From a bacterium (lineage in GTDB: Bacteria; Bacillota; Limnochordia; DTU080; RSA5), in assembly GCA_002919195.1 (NCBI GenBank), contig PKEU01000120.1, forward strand, positions 1 to 34,012: a stretch of 34,012 nt of DNA, in the 5' to 3' direction. Of the stretch, positions 23,081 to 31,044 are shown piece by piece. Positions within the stretch are counted from its first letter, which is position 1. The number at the start of each line of letters is the position of its first letter. A program made the position numbers and the translations under genes. The notes beneath the pieces were generated by a model. It ran no database searches and was not told the DNA's origin. It was given only the letters and a program-made list of their open reading frames with translations.

Positions 23081-24007
23081 TCACTTGATCGCCCCCTGTG
23101 TCAGGCCCCAGGCGATGCGGGGTTGAAAGACCAGGTATACCAGGATCATGGGCAGCGCCGTGAGCGTCGCGCCAGTCATGATCAGCGGCACGTTGGCGAC
23201 GTATTGGCCTTGGAAAAGGGCGAGCGCGAGGGGAAGGGGAGCCTTGGCCGGGTCGTGGAGAAGGACGAGCGGGATGATGTAGGTGTTCCACGTCCAGACG
23301 GTGGTCAGCGCGCCGCAGGTGACGATGGCCGGCCGGGCGATGGGGACGTACACCTGCCACAGTGCCTGCCAGCTGCCGGCGCCGTCCACCAGCGCCGAGT
23401 CGAGAAGCTCGCGCGGCAGTCCCATGAAAAAGGACCGGATCACCAGCGTCGAGAAGCAGGCGCTCATCGCCAGGTTGGGCATGTTGACGCCCGTAAAGGT
23501 GTTGACGAGCCCCAAGGAGTTGGCCAGCTGAAAGAGCGGGATCATGATAAACTCCGACGCGACCATCACGCCTAGGCCCACGACGCCCAAGAGCAGGAGG
23601 TTTTTCCCCGGAAACTGCATGACACTAAACGCAAAGGCCGACATGATGGCAAAGACGAGGGAGAGGGCGACCGGCGGCGCGGTGAGCCAAAAGCTGTTGG
23701 CGTAGTAGCGCAGGAAGTGGTGGTCGAAAAGGACCGTGCGGTAATTGGCAAAGCCGAGGCTCGCGGGCAGCGCCAGGGGCCCCCGGCGGATGATGTCGAC
23801 GTGCTCCCGGAAGGTGCCGAGGAGCATCATGATAAAGGGGAGGAGCACCAGTGCGGCGATGAGCCCGAGCAGGAGGTGGATCGCCAGCGCGCGGGCGGCG
23901 CGCATCGCCCGGAGGGTTCCCTTCGAGCGGGCCGCGCCGGCGGAGCGCGCGGGCGGTGTTTTAACCGCGGGGCGCGTGCCGGGCCCCGGCGAAGACGCAG
24001 CCCTCAT
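23081..24007 (-). CDS. Carbohydrate ABC transporter permease (MalG-type)
   Basis: 308 aa. ATG24007 overlaps the stop of the upstream permease gene (ATGA), indicating translational coupling. Residues ~1-40 are a Pro/Ala/Arg-rich cytoplasmic tail longer than usual, so an internal Met at MRAARALAIH is an alternative. Six membrane helices follow. The EAA loop that contacts the ATPase reads LLDSALVDGAGSWQALWQ with the following PIARPA. The protein ends FQPRIAWGLTQGAIK, typical of CUT1 permeases. It pairs with the next gene to form the channel. No ATPase gene is in this cluster. Confidence 0.93.
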   Translation of the reverse strand: MRAASSPGPGTRPAVKTPPARSAGAARSKGTLRAMRAARALAIHLLLGLIAALVLLPFIMMLLGTFREHVDIIRRGPLALPASLGFANYRTVLFDHHFLRYYANSFWLTAPPVALSLVFAIMSAFAFSVMQFPGKNLLLLGVVGLGVMVASEFIMIPLFQLANSLGLVNTFTGVNMPNLAMSACFSTLVIRSFFMGLPRELLDSALVDGAGSWQALWQVYVPIARPAIVTCGALTTVWTWNTYIIPLVLLHDPAKAPLPLALALFQGQYVANVPLIMTGATLTALPMILVYLVFQPRIAWGLTQGAIK

Positions 24008-24888
24008 GGCGCCGCTTCCCTCCCTTCGCCCAGCATCCTGCCGAGGGCGGCGATGCCCATGATGAGCGCCGTGAGGACCAGCATGACCGCCGAAGCGTAA
24101 CCGACCCGCCCCTCGACAAAGGCCAGCTGGTAAGCGTAGAGGCCGACGGGCCGGGTGCCGTAGGCGCCGTTGGTCGTCACCCGCACGACGGAGAAAATGT
24201 AACCGCCCAGCGATTGGACCGTCGCCATGATGAGCGCCACTACCACTTCAAACCGCAGGTCGGGCAGGGTGATGTGCCAAAACTGCCGCACCGCTCCGGC
24301 CCCGTCGATCTTGGCTGCCTCGTACAGGTGCTCGTCAATCTTTTGGATCCCAGCGACAAAGAGAATGACGCAAAAGCCAAACCAGGCCCACGTGCCGATG
24401 ATCCCCACCGCAGTGGTGGCGGTCTCCGGCGCGCCGAGCCACGGACGCGCGAGGTGCCGCAAGCCCACGGCTTGCAGGAGCCCGTTGACGATGCCAAAGA
24501 GGGGGGCGTACACCCAGCGAAAGATGACGCCCAGCGCGATCGGGGCCACGACTTGCGGGATAAAGTAGATGGTTTGATATGCCCTGAGCCCCCGCACTTT
24601 CGCCCGCCCGATGACCGAGGCGATCAAAAGGCCCAAGACGATCGGAATCACGACGATGTACACAAAGTAGATGAGGTTGGTCGCGAGGGCCGCCCAAAAC
24701 CTCGGGTCCCGGGAAAGTTCTGCGAAGTTGGCGAGGCCGACAAATCGCTTGGGGCCAAAGCCGTCCCACTGGACGACGCTGTAGTAGAAGTTGGCCAGAA
24801 AGGGGTAGATCACAAACACCAGCGTCGAAACCACCGTCGGCGCGATATAGAGGTATGGCAGGATCCCTCGCGACCAGTGCCTGCTCAT
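24004..24888 (-). CDS. Carbohydrate ABC transporter permease (MalF/UgpA-type)
   Basis: 294 aa from ATG24888. There are six membrane helices, beginning YLYIAPTVVSTLVFVIYPF, with the CUT1 signature FYYSVVQWDGF in the first external loop. The EAA loop is LYEAAKIDGAGAVRQFWH followed by ITLPDL. It forms the inner-membrane channel with the MalG-type partner (4-nt overlap). The solute-binding-protein gene lies 73 bp upstream on the same strand, giving the usual order SBP-F-G, followed here by the GH4 enzyme. The ribosome site is weak (GAGAGCGAG). Confidence 0.93.
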   Translation of the reverse strand: MSRHWSRGILPYLYIAPTVVSTLVFVIYPFLANFYYSVVQWDGFGPKRFVGLANFAELSRDPRFWAALATNLIYFVYIVVIPIVLGLLIASVIGRAKVRGLRAYQTIYFIPQVVAPIALGVIFRWVYAPLFGIVNGLLQAVGLRHLARPWLGAPETATTAVGIIGTWAWFGFCVILFVAGIQKIDEHLYEAAKIDGAGAVRQFWHITLPDLRFEVVVALIMATVQSLGGYIFSVVRVTTNGAYGTRPVGLYAYQLAFVEGRVGYASAVMLVLTALIMGIAALGRMLGEGREAAP

Positions 24889-24961
24889 CGGCTCGCTCTC
24901 ATCCGCTCTGGAAAAGTCTTGACGTCCGCTGGCCGAAAGGAATGCTTACGGCCTGTCGCGC

Positions 24962-26305
24962 TCATTGCCCAGCGTGGCTCCGGTAGTCGTCCTCGATTTT
25001 CTGGACAAACTCCTCGGGCGTGATGCTGCCGAGGACGAGCTCGCGCCCCGCCTCGGCCATCGTGTCCCACATGGTGGGCGTCGTCCAGTCGAGGAAGTGC
25101 CCGACCCGGTTGACCTGGTTAGCCTCGTTCCAAGCCACCAAGATGTCGTGGTAGACGGTCCCCTCGGGCACCAGCTCCACGGGGGCCGGGACTCTCGCGG
25201 GCACGACGTCCATTCCCAGCTGCAGGGAGACAGTGGTGTCGGAGTTGATCAAGATATCGAGAAACTCCGCTGCCACGTCGGGATGCGCCGAGCGGGCGTT
25301 GATGCCAAGGGGCGTCGCCATGCCGCCGATTTGCGGCGGCAGCTCTCCGCCTCGCTCCACGGGCGGGAACGGGCGAAAGGCCACATCAAAATCGACCCCG
25401 GCGATGCTGGATGAGTACCAGCTTCCCTGAATAAAGATGGCCGCAACGCCGGCCTCGAAGACCGCGAGGGCATCATCGCCGCCGAGGGCGGTGTAGCCGT
25501 CGACGAAATACCCCTTTTGCGCCCACTCTTGGACGATCCGGGCGGCTTCGACGTTGCCCGGCTCAAGCCACGTGCGGTCCCGGGAACCCCGGATCACGAT
25601 GTCGTCGAGATACTCTTGCGCGGCGTCGGCGCCCATCTGATGAGCGAGCGTCGCATGCTGCACCGCGCCATAAAGGTGGAAGAACTGCCAGTCATCGAGG
25701 AGTCCCAGCGCTACCGGCGCGTATCCGGCCTGCTTGACCGCCTCCATCACCTCTTGGAGCTCGGCGAGGCTCTCGGGGATCCCAAGGCCCAGAGCGTTGA
25801 GGATGTCCATGTTGTAATAGACGCCGACGATCTCTGCGTCGACGCCGACGCCCCAGATGACCCCTTCGCCAAACTGCGTGCCGTCCTCCGAGTAGCGGGC
25901 CCGGTTCCAAAGGCTTGGGGAGAAAAGCCTTTCCGTCCACCCGTACTTTTCAGCGTAGACGTCGAGGCCCACGAGGTGCCCGGCCCGGACCATAGGGCCC
26001 ATCATGTTTTCGCCGTTGTTGACCAGCATGATGTCGGGTCCCGCGCCGGCGGCGAGAGCGGCCATGACAGCGGTGCGCATGTCCTCGAGCGGTCGTGAAG
26101 TGCGCCGGACCTCCCAGCCGGGATAGCGCTCCTTCAATTGCTCGATCGCGGCTTCAACGACGGGGTTTCGGTTGGGGCTGTAGTACACGTCCCAGATCTC
26201 CAGCACTCCCGGCTCGGCAGCCCCGATTGCGGGGGAAAAAGCGCCCGCCAGGAGGACGATCAGCCATCCTGCAAGCCAGAGACGCAAGACTCTCCAGTTG
26301 AGCAT
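24962..26305 (-). CDS. Extracellular sugar-binding protein of an ABC importer
   Basis: 447 aa from ATG26305, chosen because GGGGAGGG lies ~8 nt upstream and a signal peptide follows (LNWRVLRLWLAGWLIVLLAG, cleavage near GAA-EPG). Longer in-frame starts would mask it. No lipobox cysteine is seen, so it may be anchored otherwise or free in a periplasm. The mature part shows family-1 solute-binding features: LEIWDVYYSPN, GAGPDIMLVNNGENM, VYYNMDILNALGLGIPESLAEL and an ALAVFEAGVAAIFIQGSWY block. It should capture the substrate for the two downstream permeases. Its promoter region is shared with the divergent ROK regulator. Confidence 0.93.
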   Translation of the reverse strand: MLNWRVLRLWLAGWLIVLLAGAFSPAIGAAEPGVLEIWDVYYSPNRNPVVEAAIEQLKERYPGWEVRRTSRPLEDMRTAVMAALAAGAGPDIMLVNNGENMMGPMVRAGHLVGLDVYAEKYGWTERLFSPSLWNRARYSEDGTQFGEGVIWGVGVDAEIVGVYYNMDILNALGLGIPESLAELQEVMEAVKQAGYAPVALGLLDDWQFFHLYGAVQHATLAHQMGADAAQEYLDDIVIRGSRDRTWLEPGNVEAARIVQEWAQKGYFVDGYTALGGDDALAVFEAGVAAIFIQGSWYSSSIAGVDFDVAFRPFPPVERGGELPPQIGGMATPLGINARSAHPDVAAEFLDILINSDTTVSLQLGMDVVPARVPAPVELVPEGTVYHDILVAWNEANQVNRVGHFLDWTTPTMWDTMAEAGRELVLGSITPEEFVQKIEDDYRSHAGQ

Positions 26306-26461
26306 CGGCGTGCCCTCCCCAAAAATGAGATGTCGCAGGGTGATGCAAGGCAGGAGATTGACTTTTTTTCGTATAGAAAGTAACGTGCGAGCATTATTCG
26401 GCAATCGAGTCCAGATTCCTCTGAAAAATTCAGTATCGAGACGATTATGGGAGCATTGCAA
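26306..26461. promoter_or_regulatory. Divergent promoter region between sugar-binding protein and ROK regulator
   Basis: This is an AT-richer stretch. On the plus strand TTGACT (26358-26363) is followed after 17 nt by a weak TAACGT. TATAGA/TCTATA overlaps both strands at ~26372. CTGAAAAATTCAG (26421-26433) is an inverted repeat that could be a ROK operator. The assignments are tentative. Confidence 0.4.
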
Positions 26462-27727
26462 ATGGACAAAGGGCGTCGCGTCGATGTCTCTGGAAAGGCA
26501 CCATCCACCCATTCGGGCGCTCGCATGAGCCAGCTGGTGAAAAACCTCAATCGCTCGGTGGTGCTTGAGCTCTTGCGGCGGGAGGGGCCGCTTTCCCGCA
26601 CCGAGATCGCCCGGCGCGCCGGCATCAGCCTGCCGGTGGTGTCAAGGCTTATCCAGGCGCTGCTCGCGGAAAACCGGGTCGTCGAAGTGGGCAAAGCCAG
26701 CTCCTCGGGCGGGCGCAGGCGCACCCTGATCGGGTACAACGACGCCTACGGGAAAGTGGCCGGCGTCGACATGGGCGCGACCAAAACCGTCATCGGCCTG
26801 ACCGATCTTTCGGGGCGGATGCTCTGGGAGCGCAGGGTGCCGACAGCCCAGCTTTCGGCAAGCGGCAACTTGATCGACGCCCTCGCTGCGGAGATTCAGC
26901 GCGCCGCGCACGAGGCTGGAGTGGGCCTCCGCGAGCTCGTCGGGGTGGGGGTGGGCGTGCCGGGCATCGTGCGAAACGGCGTCATTTTCGAAGCTCCGGG
27001 CCTCAAGCTTTCCGATGAAGAGCGAGAGATCGAAAAAGGCCTCGGCAAGCGCCTCGATCTTCCCGTCTGGGTCGACAACGACGTCAACGCCATCGTGTTG
27101 GGAGAGCACTGGAAAGGCCAGCTCCAAGGCGTCGAAGACGCGCTCTGCGTCGCGATCGGCACAGGGATCGGCGTCGGGATCCTCGCCGGCGGCCAGCTGT
27201 ACCGGGGAGCGCACGGCGCCGCGGGGGAGATGGGCTATTGGATCTTGGAAAGCGCCGCCCAGCTTCAAAGGGATGCCGATCAGTACGGCTACCTGGAAAA
27301 CATCGCGGCGGGTCCCGGAATTGAGCGGCGCGCCCTCGCGGCGGCCCAGGCTCAGCCAGAATCGCTGCTTGCCAAAAGGATCGCGGCGCAGCCCACGCCG
27401 GGGGCCCTTGCGGCCACCGACGTCTTTGCGGCGGCGGCTCAAGGGGACCCCGCGGCGCTGGAGGTCGTGCGGGAGACGACGGACGTCTTGGGCGTCGCCT
27501 TGGGAAACGCAGCGGCACTCCTCGATCCCGAGGTGATCGTGATCACCGGCGGTGTGGCCCGGGCCGGAGAGCTCCTCCGCGCGCCGATCGCCGAAACCGT
27601 GGCCCGGGTGGCGCCTTATCCGCCTCGCGTCGTCCTTTCGACCCTGTACGAGCAGGCGGCGATTCTCGGCGCCGTCTGGGGCGTGCTTCACAAACACGAA
27701 AGCTCCTTGCGGATCAACGTGGAGTGA
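26462..27727 (+). CDS. ROK-family transcriptional regulator (NagC/XylR-like)
   Basis: 421 aa from ATG26462, with GGGAGC 8 nt upstream; ATG26447 and ATG26525 are alternatives. A winged helix-turn-helix is at the N-terminus: NLNRSVVLELLRREGPLSRT, then EIARRAGISLPVVSRLIQAL. The sugar-kinase-like ROK domain follows: VAGVDMGATKTVIGL, GVGVPGIV, VWVDNDVNAIVLGEHW, AIGTGIGVGIL and HGAAGEMGYW. The zinc motif CxCGxxGC usual in ROK proteins is absent (only one Cys in the protein), which puts it in a zinc-less subgroup. It is probably a sugar-responsive repressor of the divergent SBP-permease-GH4 operon. Confidence 0.9.
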   Translation: MDKGRRVDVSGKAPSTHSGARMSQLVKNLNRSVVLELLRREGPLSRTEIARRAGISLPVVSRLIQALLAENRVVEVGKASSSGGRRRTLIGYNDAYGKVAGVDMGATKTVIGLTDLSGRMLWERRVPTAQLSASGNLIDALAAEIQRAAHEAGVGLRELVGVGVGVPGIVRNGVIFEAPGLKLSDEEREIEKGLGKRLDLPVWVDNDVNAIVLGEHWKGQLQGVEDALCVAIGTGIGVGILAGGQLYRGAHGAAGEMGYWILESAAQLQRDADQYGYLENIAAGPGIERRALAAAQAQPESLLAKRIAAQPTPGALAATDVFAAAAQGDPAALEVVRETTDVLGVALGNAAALLDPEVIVITGGVARAGELLRAPIAETVARVAPYPPRVVLSTLYEQAAILGAVWGVLHKHESSLRINVE

Positions 27728-27887
27728 TCGCCTGGCCACCCTGTCACAGCGGGCCAGTCCAGGATGGGATATCCGTCCCAACCAAGTGAGGAGGGACGCC
27801 CCTCGGGTCATCTCGCGATTTGTGTTAAGCTAGAGTTGGTAGCTGCTGCCATCCGCGAGACACATCCGACAAGGAGGTACCTGGCAT

Positions 27888-28097
27888 ATGAAGATGGAGA
27901 TCGTGAAGCAGGAGCTGGAAGCCTGGGGCGAACTGATGATCGCGACGGCTAACGGTGAGCGCTATGAGATTCACCTTGGTGACACCACTTTCGATTTCGA
28001 AAAGCGGGTGATCACCCTCAAGACGCCGACCGCGATCTATGAGATCGACGGCGACGCCGTGGAGAGCATCGAAAAGCACTACGGCCACAAGGATTGA
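27888..28097 (+). CDS. Small conserved-looking protein of unknown function (69 aa)
   Basis: ATG27888 follows AAGGAGGT by about 9 nt, one of the best ribosome sites in the window. The protein is acidic, soluble and strand-rich: WGELMIATANGERYEIHLGD, then TTFDFEKRVITLKTP and YEIDGDAVESIEKHYGHKD. It has no signal, Cys or membrane segment. The alternating pattern suggests a small beta-sheet domain. Strong translation signals and a long hairpin behind it suggest a single-gene transcript. I do not recognise a named family. Confidence 0.75.
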   Translation: MKMEIVKQELEAWGELMIATANGERYEIHLGDTTFDFEKRVITLKTPTAIYEIDGDAVESIEKHYGHKD

Positions 28098-28487
28098 CCA
28101 GTTGAGCGGAATTAAGCCACATCCGGTTGATTGAGCGCGACCGGGGCTCGAGGCAAGCGGTTTCAAAGGCCGTAAGCCCAAGCCCTTGCGGAAACAACGC
28201 TCCCAGCATGACGGACAATGCCATGTTGGGGGCGTTTCCATTTGAAGAGGGGGTCTCAGCCCCGATTGGGCCCCTAGCTCAGGAATTGTTTAAAAAGACG
28301 GAGTAGAGTTAGTCGTATGAAGGATGAAAGTAAACGGTTGAGTAGAAACTTTATAGCATACCGAAGGGGGGTGTAGAGACAGCTGTGAATTTAAAGCGTT
28401 CGTGCAGTCCTCAACTCGTGTAAGTCGTCGCGACGGAGTCACGGTCATCGATCACTGGCAGACAAGGACAGGTGAGGAGGATCGCTG
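28098..28487. other. 390-bp gap: hairpin, then leader of the second sugar-binding protein
   Basis: After the hairpin at 28196-28236 the DNA becomes AT-richer (28270-28400), as expected of a promoter zone for the solute-binding gene. A convincing -35/-10 pair was not found. CGTCGCGACG (28426-28435) is a 10-bp palindrome with a central CG like many LacI-family operators, 53 nt before the start codon. No ORF is present. Confidence 0.45.
28196..28236 (+). terminator. 15-bp hairpin downstream of the 69-aa gene
   Basis: AACGCTCCCAGCATG (28196-28210) pairs with CATGTTGGGGGCGTT (28222-28236), including two G-U pairs, with an 11-nt loop. Outer GGAAA and TTCC extend the stem past a 2-nt bulge. The following TTTCCATTTG is a weak U-tract. 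Confidence 0.65.
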
Positions 28488-29753
28488 GTGCGGTTTCGTC
28501 GCAAGATAGCGGCTGCAATCTTCTCCCTCGTGATGACGCTCGTTTTGACTGGCAGTTGTCTGGCTCAGCAGGTGACGCTTCGGGCGGCAACGTGGGATGG
28601 CGGTCAAGGCTTAGAGATCATCAAGATGGTTTTTCAGGAGTTTGAGAAGCTCAATCCCGATATTCGAATCGAAGTCGAGTCATTTTCGTCGTATAACGAT
28701 CGAATGGTTTTGCAGTTCACCACGGGCAACGCACCAGACATCTTCATGATGAGCCGGGACTGGCAGTTTATCCCCTTCGTCGAAGCGGGTTTCGTCGAGC
28801 CTCTCAACGAGTACATGGAACGCGACGGATACGACCCAACACTGATCTTCTATCCCGCCATCTTGTCGGCGCACGAGCTGGACGGGAAGTACTACTCATT
28901 GCCCAAAGACATGGCGAGCGCGGCGACCTACTACAACTCTGAGCTTTTCGCCGAAACGGGCCTGCCGGACCCCGATCCTCTTTGGAACTGGTCGGATTTC
29001 GTTACCGCGGCTCAGCGTTTAACTCGCGATCGTAACGGAGATGGAGTTCCCGACCAGTATGGTTATTACGTCAACCTGCTTGACGTCTGGGCTACGTACC
29101 CCTTTATTTACTCCAATGGCGGCGGCTTCTTGAACCCCGAGAAAGATCGAGCTTCCGGGTATGTCAACTCGCCAGAGACGATCGGCAGCATCGAGGCACT
29201 GATGTCGCTCGTTGAATCGGGCTATGCAGCGACGCCTCAAAGCGTCGAGCAGTTTGGCGGGACCACCCAAGCTTTCTTAAACGACAATTTGGCGATGATG
29301 ACAACCGGCCCGTGGTCCATGTCCACCTTTGAGAGTGCCGGCAAGTCATTCGCGACTGTGATGAACCCGCAAATGAAGCAGCCAGCGAGCGTTCATGCGT
29401 CGGCCGGTTGGGCTATCTCGGCGTATACGCCTCACAAAGAAGAGGCGTGGAAAGTGCTCAAGTTTATCACGGGCGAAGTTGGCCATCGCATCATGGCGGA
29501 AACGGGATGGGCTTTGCCGGCAGTTCCGGCAGTGGCCGATGAGCTAGGTTACACGTCCATCCCGACGAAGCGAGCCTTTTACCACGCCCTGGAATACAGC
29601 AAACTTTTGCCCGGGGGTTTGCTGGCCACTTGGCAAGAAGATGTGGGTGATTTTCTCGGTGAGGCCTTTCAAGCCATTATGAATGGCACGATGGCCGTAA
29701 CGTCCGCTTTGGAAGAGGCGGCAAGACGCATCGACGCTGCATTGCGAGATTAG
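28488..29753 (+). CDS. Extracellular sugar-binding protein (family 1), second system
   Basis: 421 aa from GTG28488, with GAGGAGG ~7 nt upstream. Signal peptide: MRFRRK, then IAAAIFSLVMTLVLTGSCLA, with cleavage likely after LA before QQV. The cysteine context TGSC is a poor lipobox. The mature domain shows VTLRAATWDGGQGLEIIKM, FTTGNAPDIFMMSRDW, YYNSELFAETGLPDPDPLWN and DRNGDGVPDQYGYYVN, all common in CUT1 binding proteins. Base composition is lower in GC than its neighbours. No permease lies on the same strand. The minus-strand permease/ATPase genes 1.3-5.5 kb away, or those of the 24-kb cluster, may serve it. Confidence 0.92.
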   Translation: MRFRRKIAAAIFSLVMTLVLTGSCLAQQVTLRAATWDGGQGLEIIKMVFQEFEKLNPDIRIEVESFSSYNDRMVLQFTTGNAPDIFMMSRDWQFIPFVEAGFVEPLNEYMERDGYDPTLIFYPAILSAHELDGKYYSLPKDMASAATYYNSELFAETGLPDPDPLWNWSDFVTAAQRLTRDRNGDGVPDQYGYYVNLLDVWATYPFIYSNGGGFLNPEKDRASGYVNSPETIGSIEALMSLVESGYAATPQSVEQFGGTTQAFLNDNLAMMTTGPWSMSTFESAGKSFATVMNPQMKQPASVHASAGWAISAYTPHKEEAWKVLKFITGEVGHRIMAETGWALPAVPAVADELGYTSIPTKRAFYHALEYSKLLPGGLLATWQEDVGDFLGEAFQAIMNGTMAVTSALEEAARRIDAALRD

Positions 29754-29800
29754 CGCATGATGAGTGATTGGGCAAATCGTAGATCGCCCTACGTGGGACA

Positions 29801-29828
29801 AAGCCGGGGCCGTGCGAGGCCCCGGTTT
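29801..29828 (+). terminator. Intrinsic terminator after the second sugar-binding protein
   Basis: CCGGGGCC (29804-29811) and GGCCCCGG (29818-29825) form a perfect 8-bp stem with loop GTGCGA, preceded by AAAG and followed by TTTCT. The dehydrogenase downstream is therefore probably a separate transcript or depends on read-through. Confidence 0.8.
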
Positions 29829-29878
29829 CTCCGTTCGCAGCGGATCCTCTGATCTCCTGACGATGGGAGGCACTGGAA

Positions 29879-30940
29879 ATGCCCCGCAGACTGGCTTGGA
29901 AGCGGCCAGGCAAAGTGGAAGTTCTCGAGTATCAAGATCGCGAGCTGCAGGAAGATGAAGTCCTGGTCAAGACGGAGTATGCCTCGGGAAAGCACGGGAC
30001 CACGCTCGCTTTGTTTGAAAACGTCAATTTCGAAGGCAAGCGGTTTGACCCCGCGATGCGCATTTTTCTCGACGCCGATGACGCCGGTGGGCCTGCCGGT
30101 GGTGAGCCACAAAACTTAGGCACCACCGGCGTCGGCACCGTTATCCAAGTGGGTTCGGGCGTTACCCGGTGGAAAGAAGGCGACCGGGTCTTTGGCCGGA
30201 TGGACACCCGGGAGACCAACATCTGCAAAGCGGACGACCTGTGGGAACTGAGCGATCTCGATCCCCTGGAAGCCCTCTGCATCGAACCGGCGTATGTGGC
30301 CTTTCACGCCGTGAGAGAGGCCAATGTGCGCTACGGCGATACGGTAGCTGTCATCGGACTGGGGGCCATCGGTCTCCTCGCGGTGCAAATGGCACACCAA
30401 TGCGGTGCCGAGCTCGTCATTGCGGTGGATCCCTTGGAAAAGCGAAGAGATTGGGCCCAACGGCACGGGGCGAACTACGTGCTCGATCCCCGTCAGGGCG
30501 ATCCTGCCCTTGAGATTCACAAGCTGACTGGCGGGCCGGGAGTGGACGTCGCGATTGAAGTTGCGGGGCGGACGGAGGCGCTGGAAACCGCGATCCGGAG
30601 CACCCGCGTTGGCGGGACCGTCTGTTCCGCCGGCTTTTACCAAGGCGAAGCCAAGGGGCTCTGGCTCGGCAGGGAATGGCATCACAACCGCTTGACGATG
30701 GTCGTGCCCCACGGGTGCGGTTGGGGTCATCCGCCCCGCGACTACCCGCGCTGGACAGAAAAGCGGGCCTACGACGCGATCGTGAGCCTGATGCGCCAGG
30801 GCAAGCTGCAAGCCGACGGGCTGATCGACCCCGTGGTGCCTCTCGAAAAAGGCCCGGAAGTCTTCCGCCTGATTCAGGAAAACCCGGGCCAGGTGATCAA
30901 GTACGCTATCCGGTTTGAGTCCTATGAGCCCCGGTCATGA
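29879..30940 (+). CDS. Zinc-type medium-chain dehydrogenase/reductase (MDR)
   Basis: 353 aa from ATG29879, behind GGGAGG. It has a GroES-like N-terminal half and a Rossmann half with TVAVIGLGAIGLLAVQMA (155-172) and VDP at the end of the second strand, suggesting NAD(H). The position where most zinc MDRs have the first catalytic Cys reads YASGKHGTTLAL with no Cys, and the GHE motif is absent. It is closer to a subgroup annotated as zinc-binding or threonine-dehydrogenase-like that oxidises sugars or polyols in ABC sugar operons. Its place next to sugar importers fits a sugar or cyclitol dehydrogenase. The last codons lie in a 13-bp tandem array. Confidence 0.83.
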   Translation: MPRRLAWKRPGKVEVLEYQDRELQEDEVLVKTEYASGKHGTTLALFENVNFEGKRFDPAMRIFLDADDAGGPAGGEPQNLGTTGVGTVIQVGSGVTRWKEGDRVFGRMDTRETNICKADDLWELSDLDPLEALCIEPAYVAFHAVREANVRYGDTVAVIGLGAIGLLAVQMAHQCGAELVIAVDPLEKRRDWAQRHGANYVLDPRQGDPALEIHKLTGGPGVDVAIEVAGRTEALETAIRSTRVGGTVCSAGFYQGEAKGLWLGREWHHNRLTMVVPHGCGWGHPPRDYPRWTEKRAYDAIVSLMRQGKLQADGLIDPVVPLEKGPEVFRLIQENPGQVIKYAIRFESYEPRS

Positions 30941-30974
30941 GGCCGGGCCATGAGTCCGGGTCATGAGGCCGGGT
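30923..30974. repeat. 13-bp tandem array across the dehydrogenase stop codon
   Basis: Units TATGAGCCCCGGT (30923-30935), CATGAGGCCGGGC (30936-30948), CATGAGTCCGGGT (30949-30961) and CATGAGGCCGGGT (30962-30974) are continuous. The dehydrogenase TGA (30938-30940) is inside the second unit, so the array begins within coding sequence and expands into the gap. Confidence 0.92.
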
Positions 30975-31044
30975 TTACGAATCCCTCGTCAGATCTCTTG
31001 TCGAGTCTCCTGAGCCGCCCGGCAGTCGCCCGGCGTCAAAAGGG

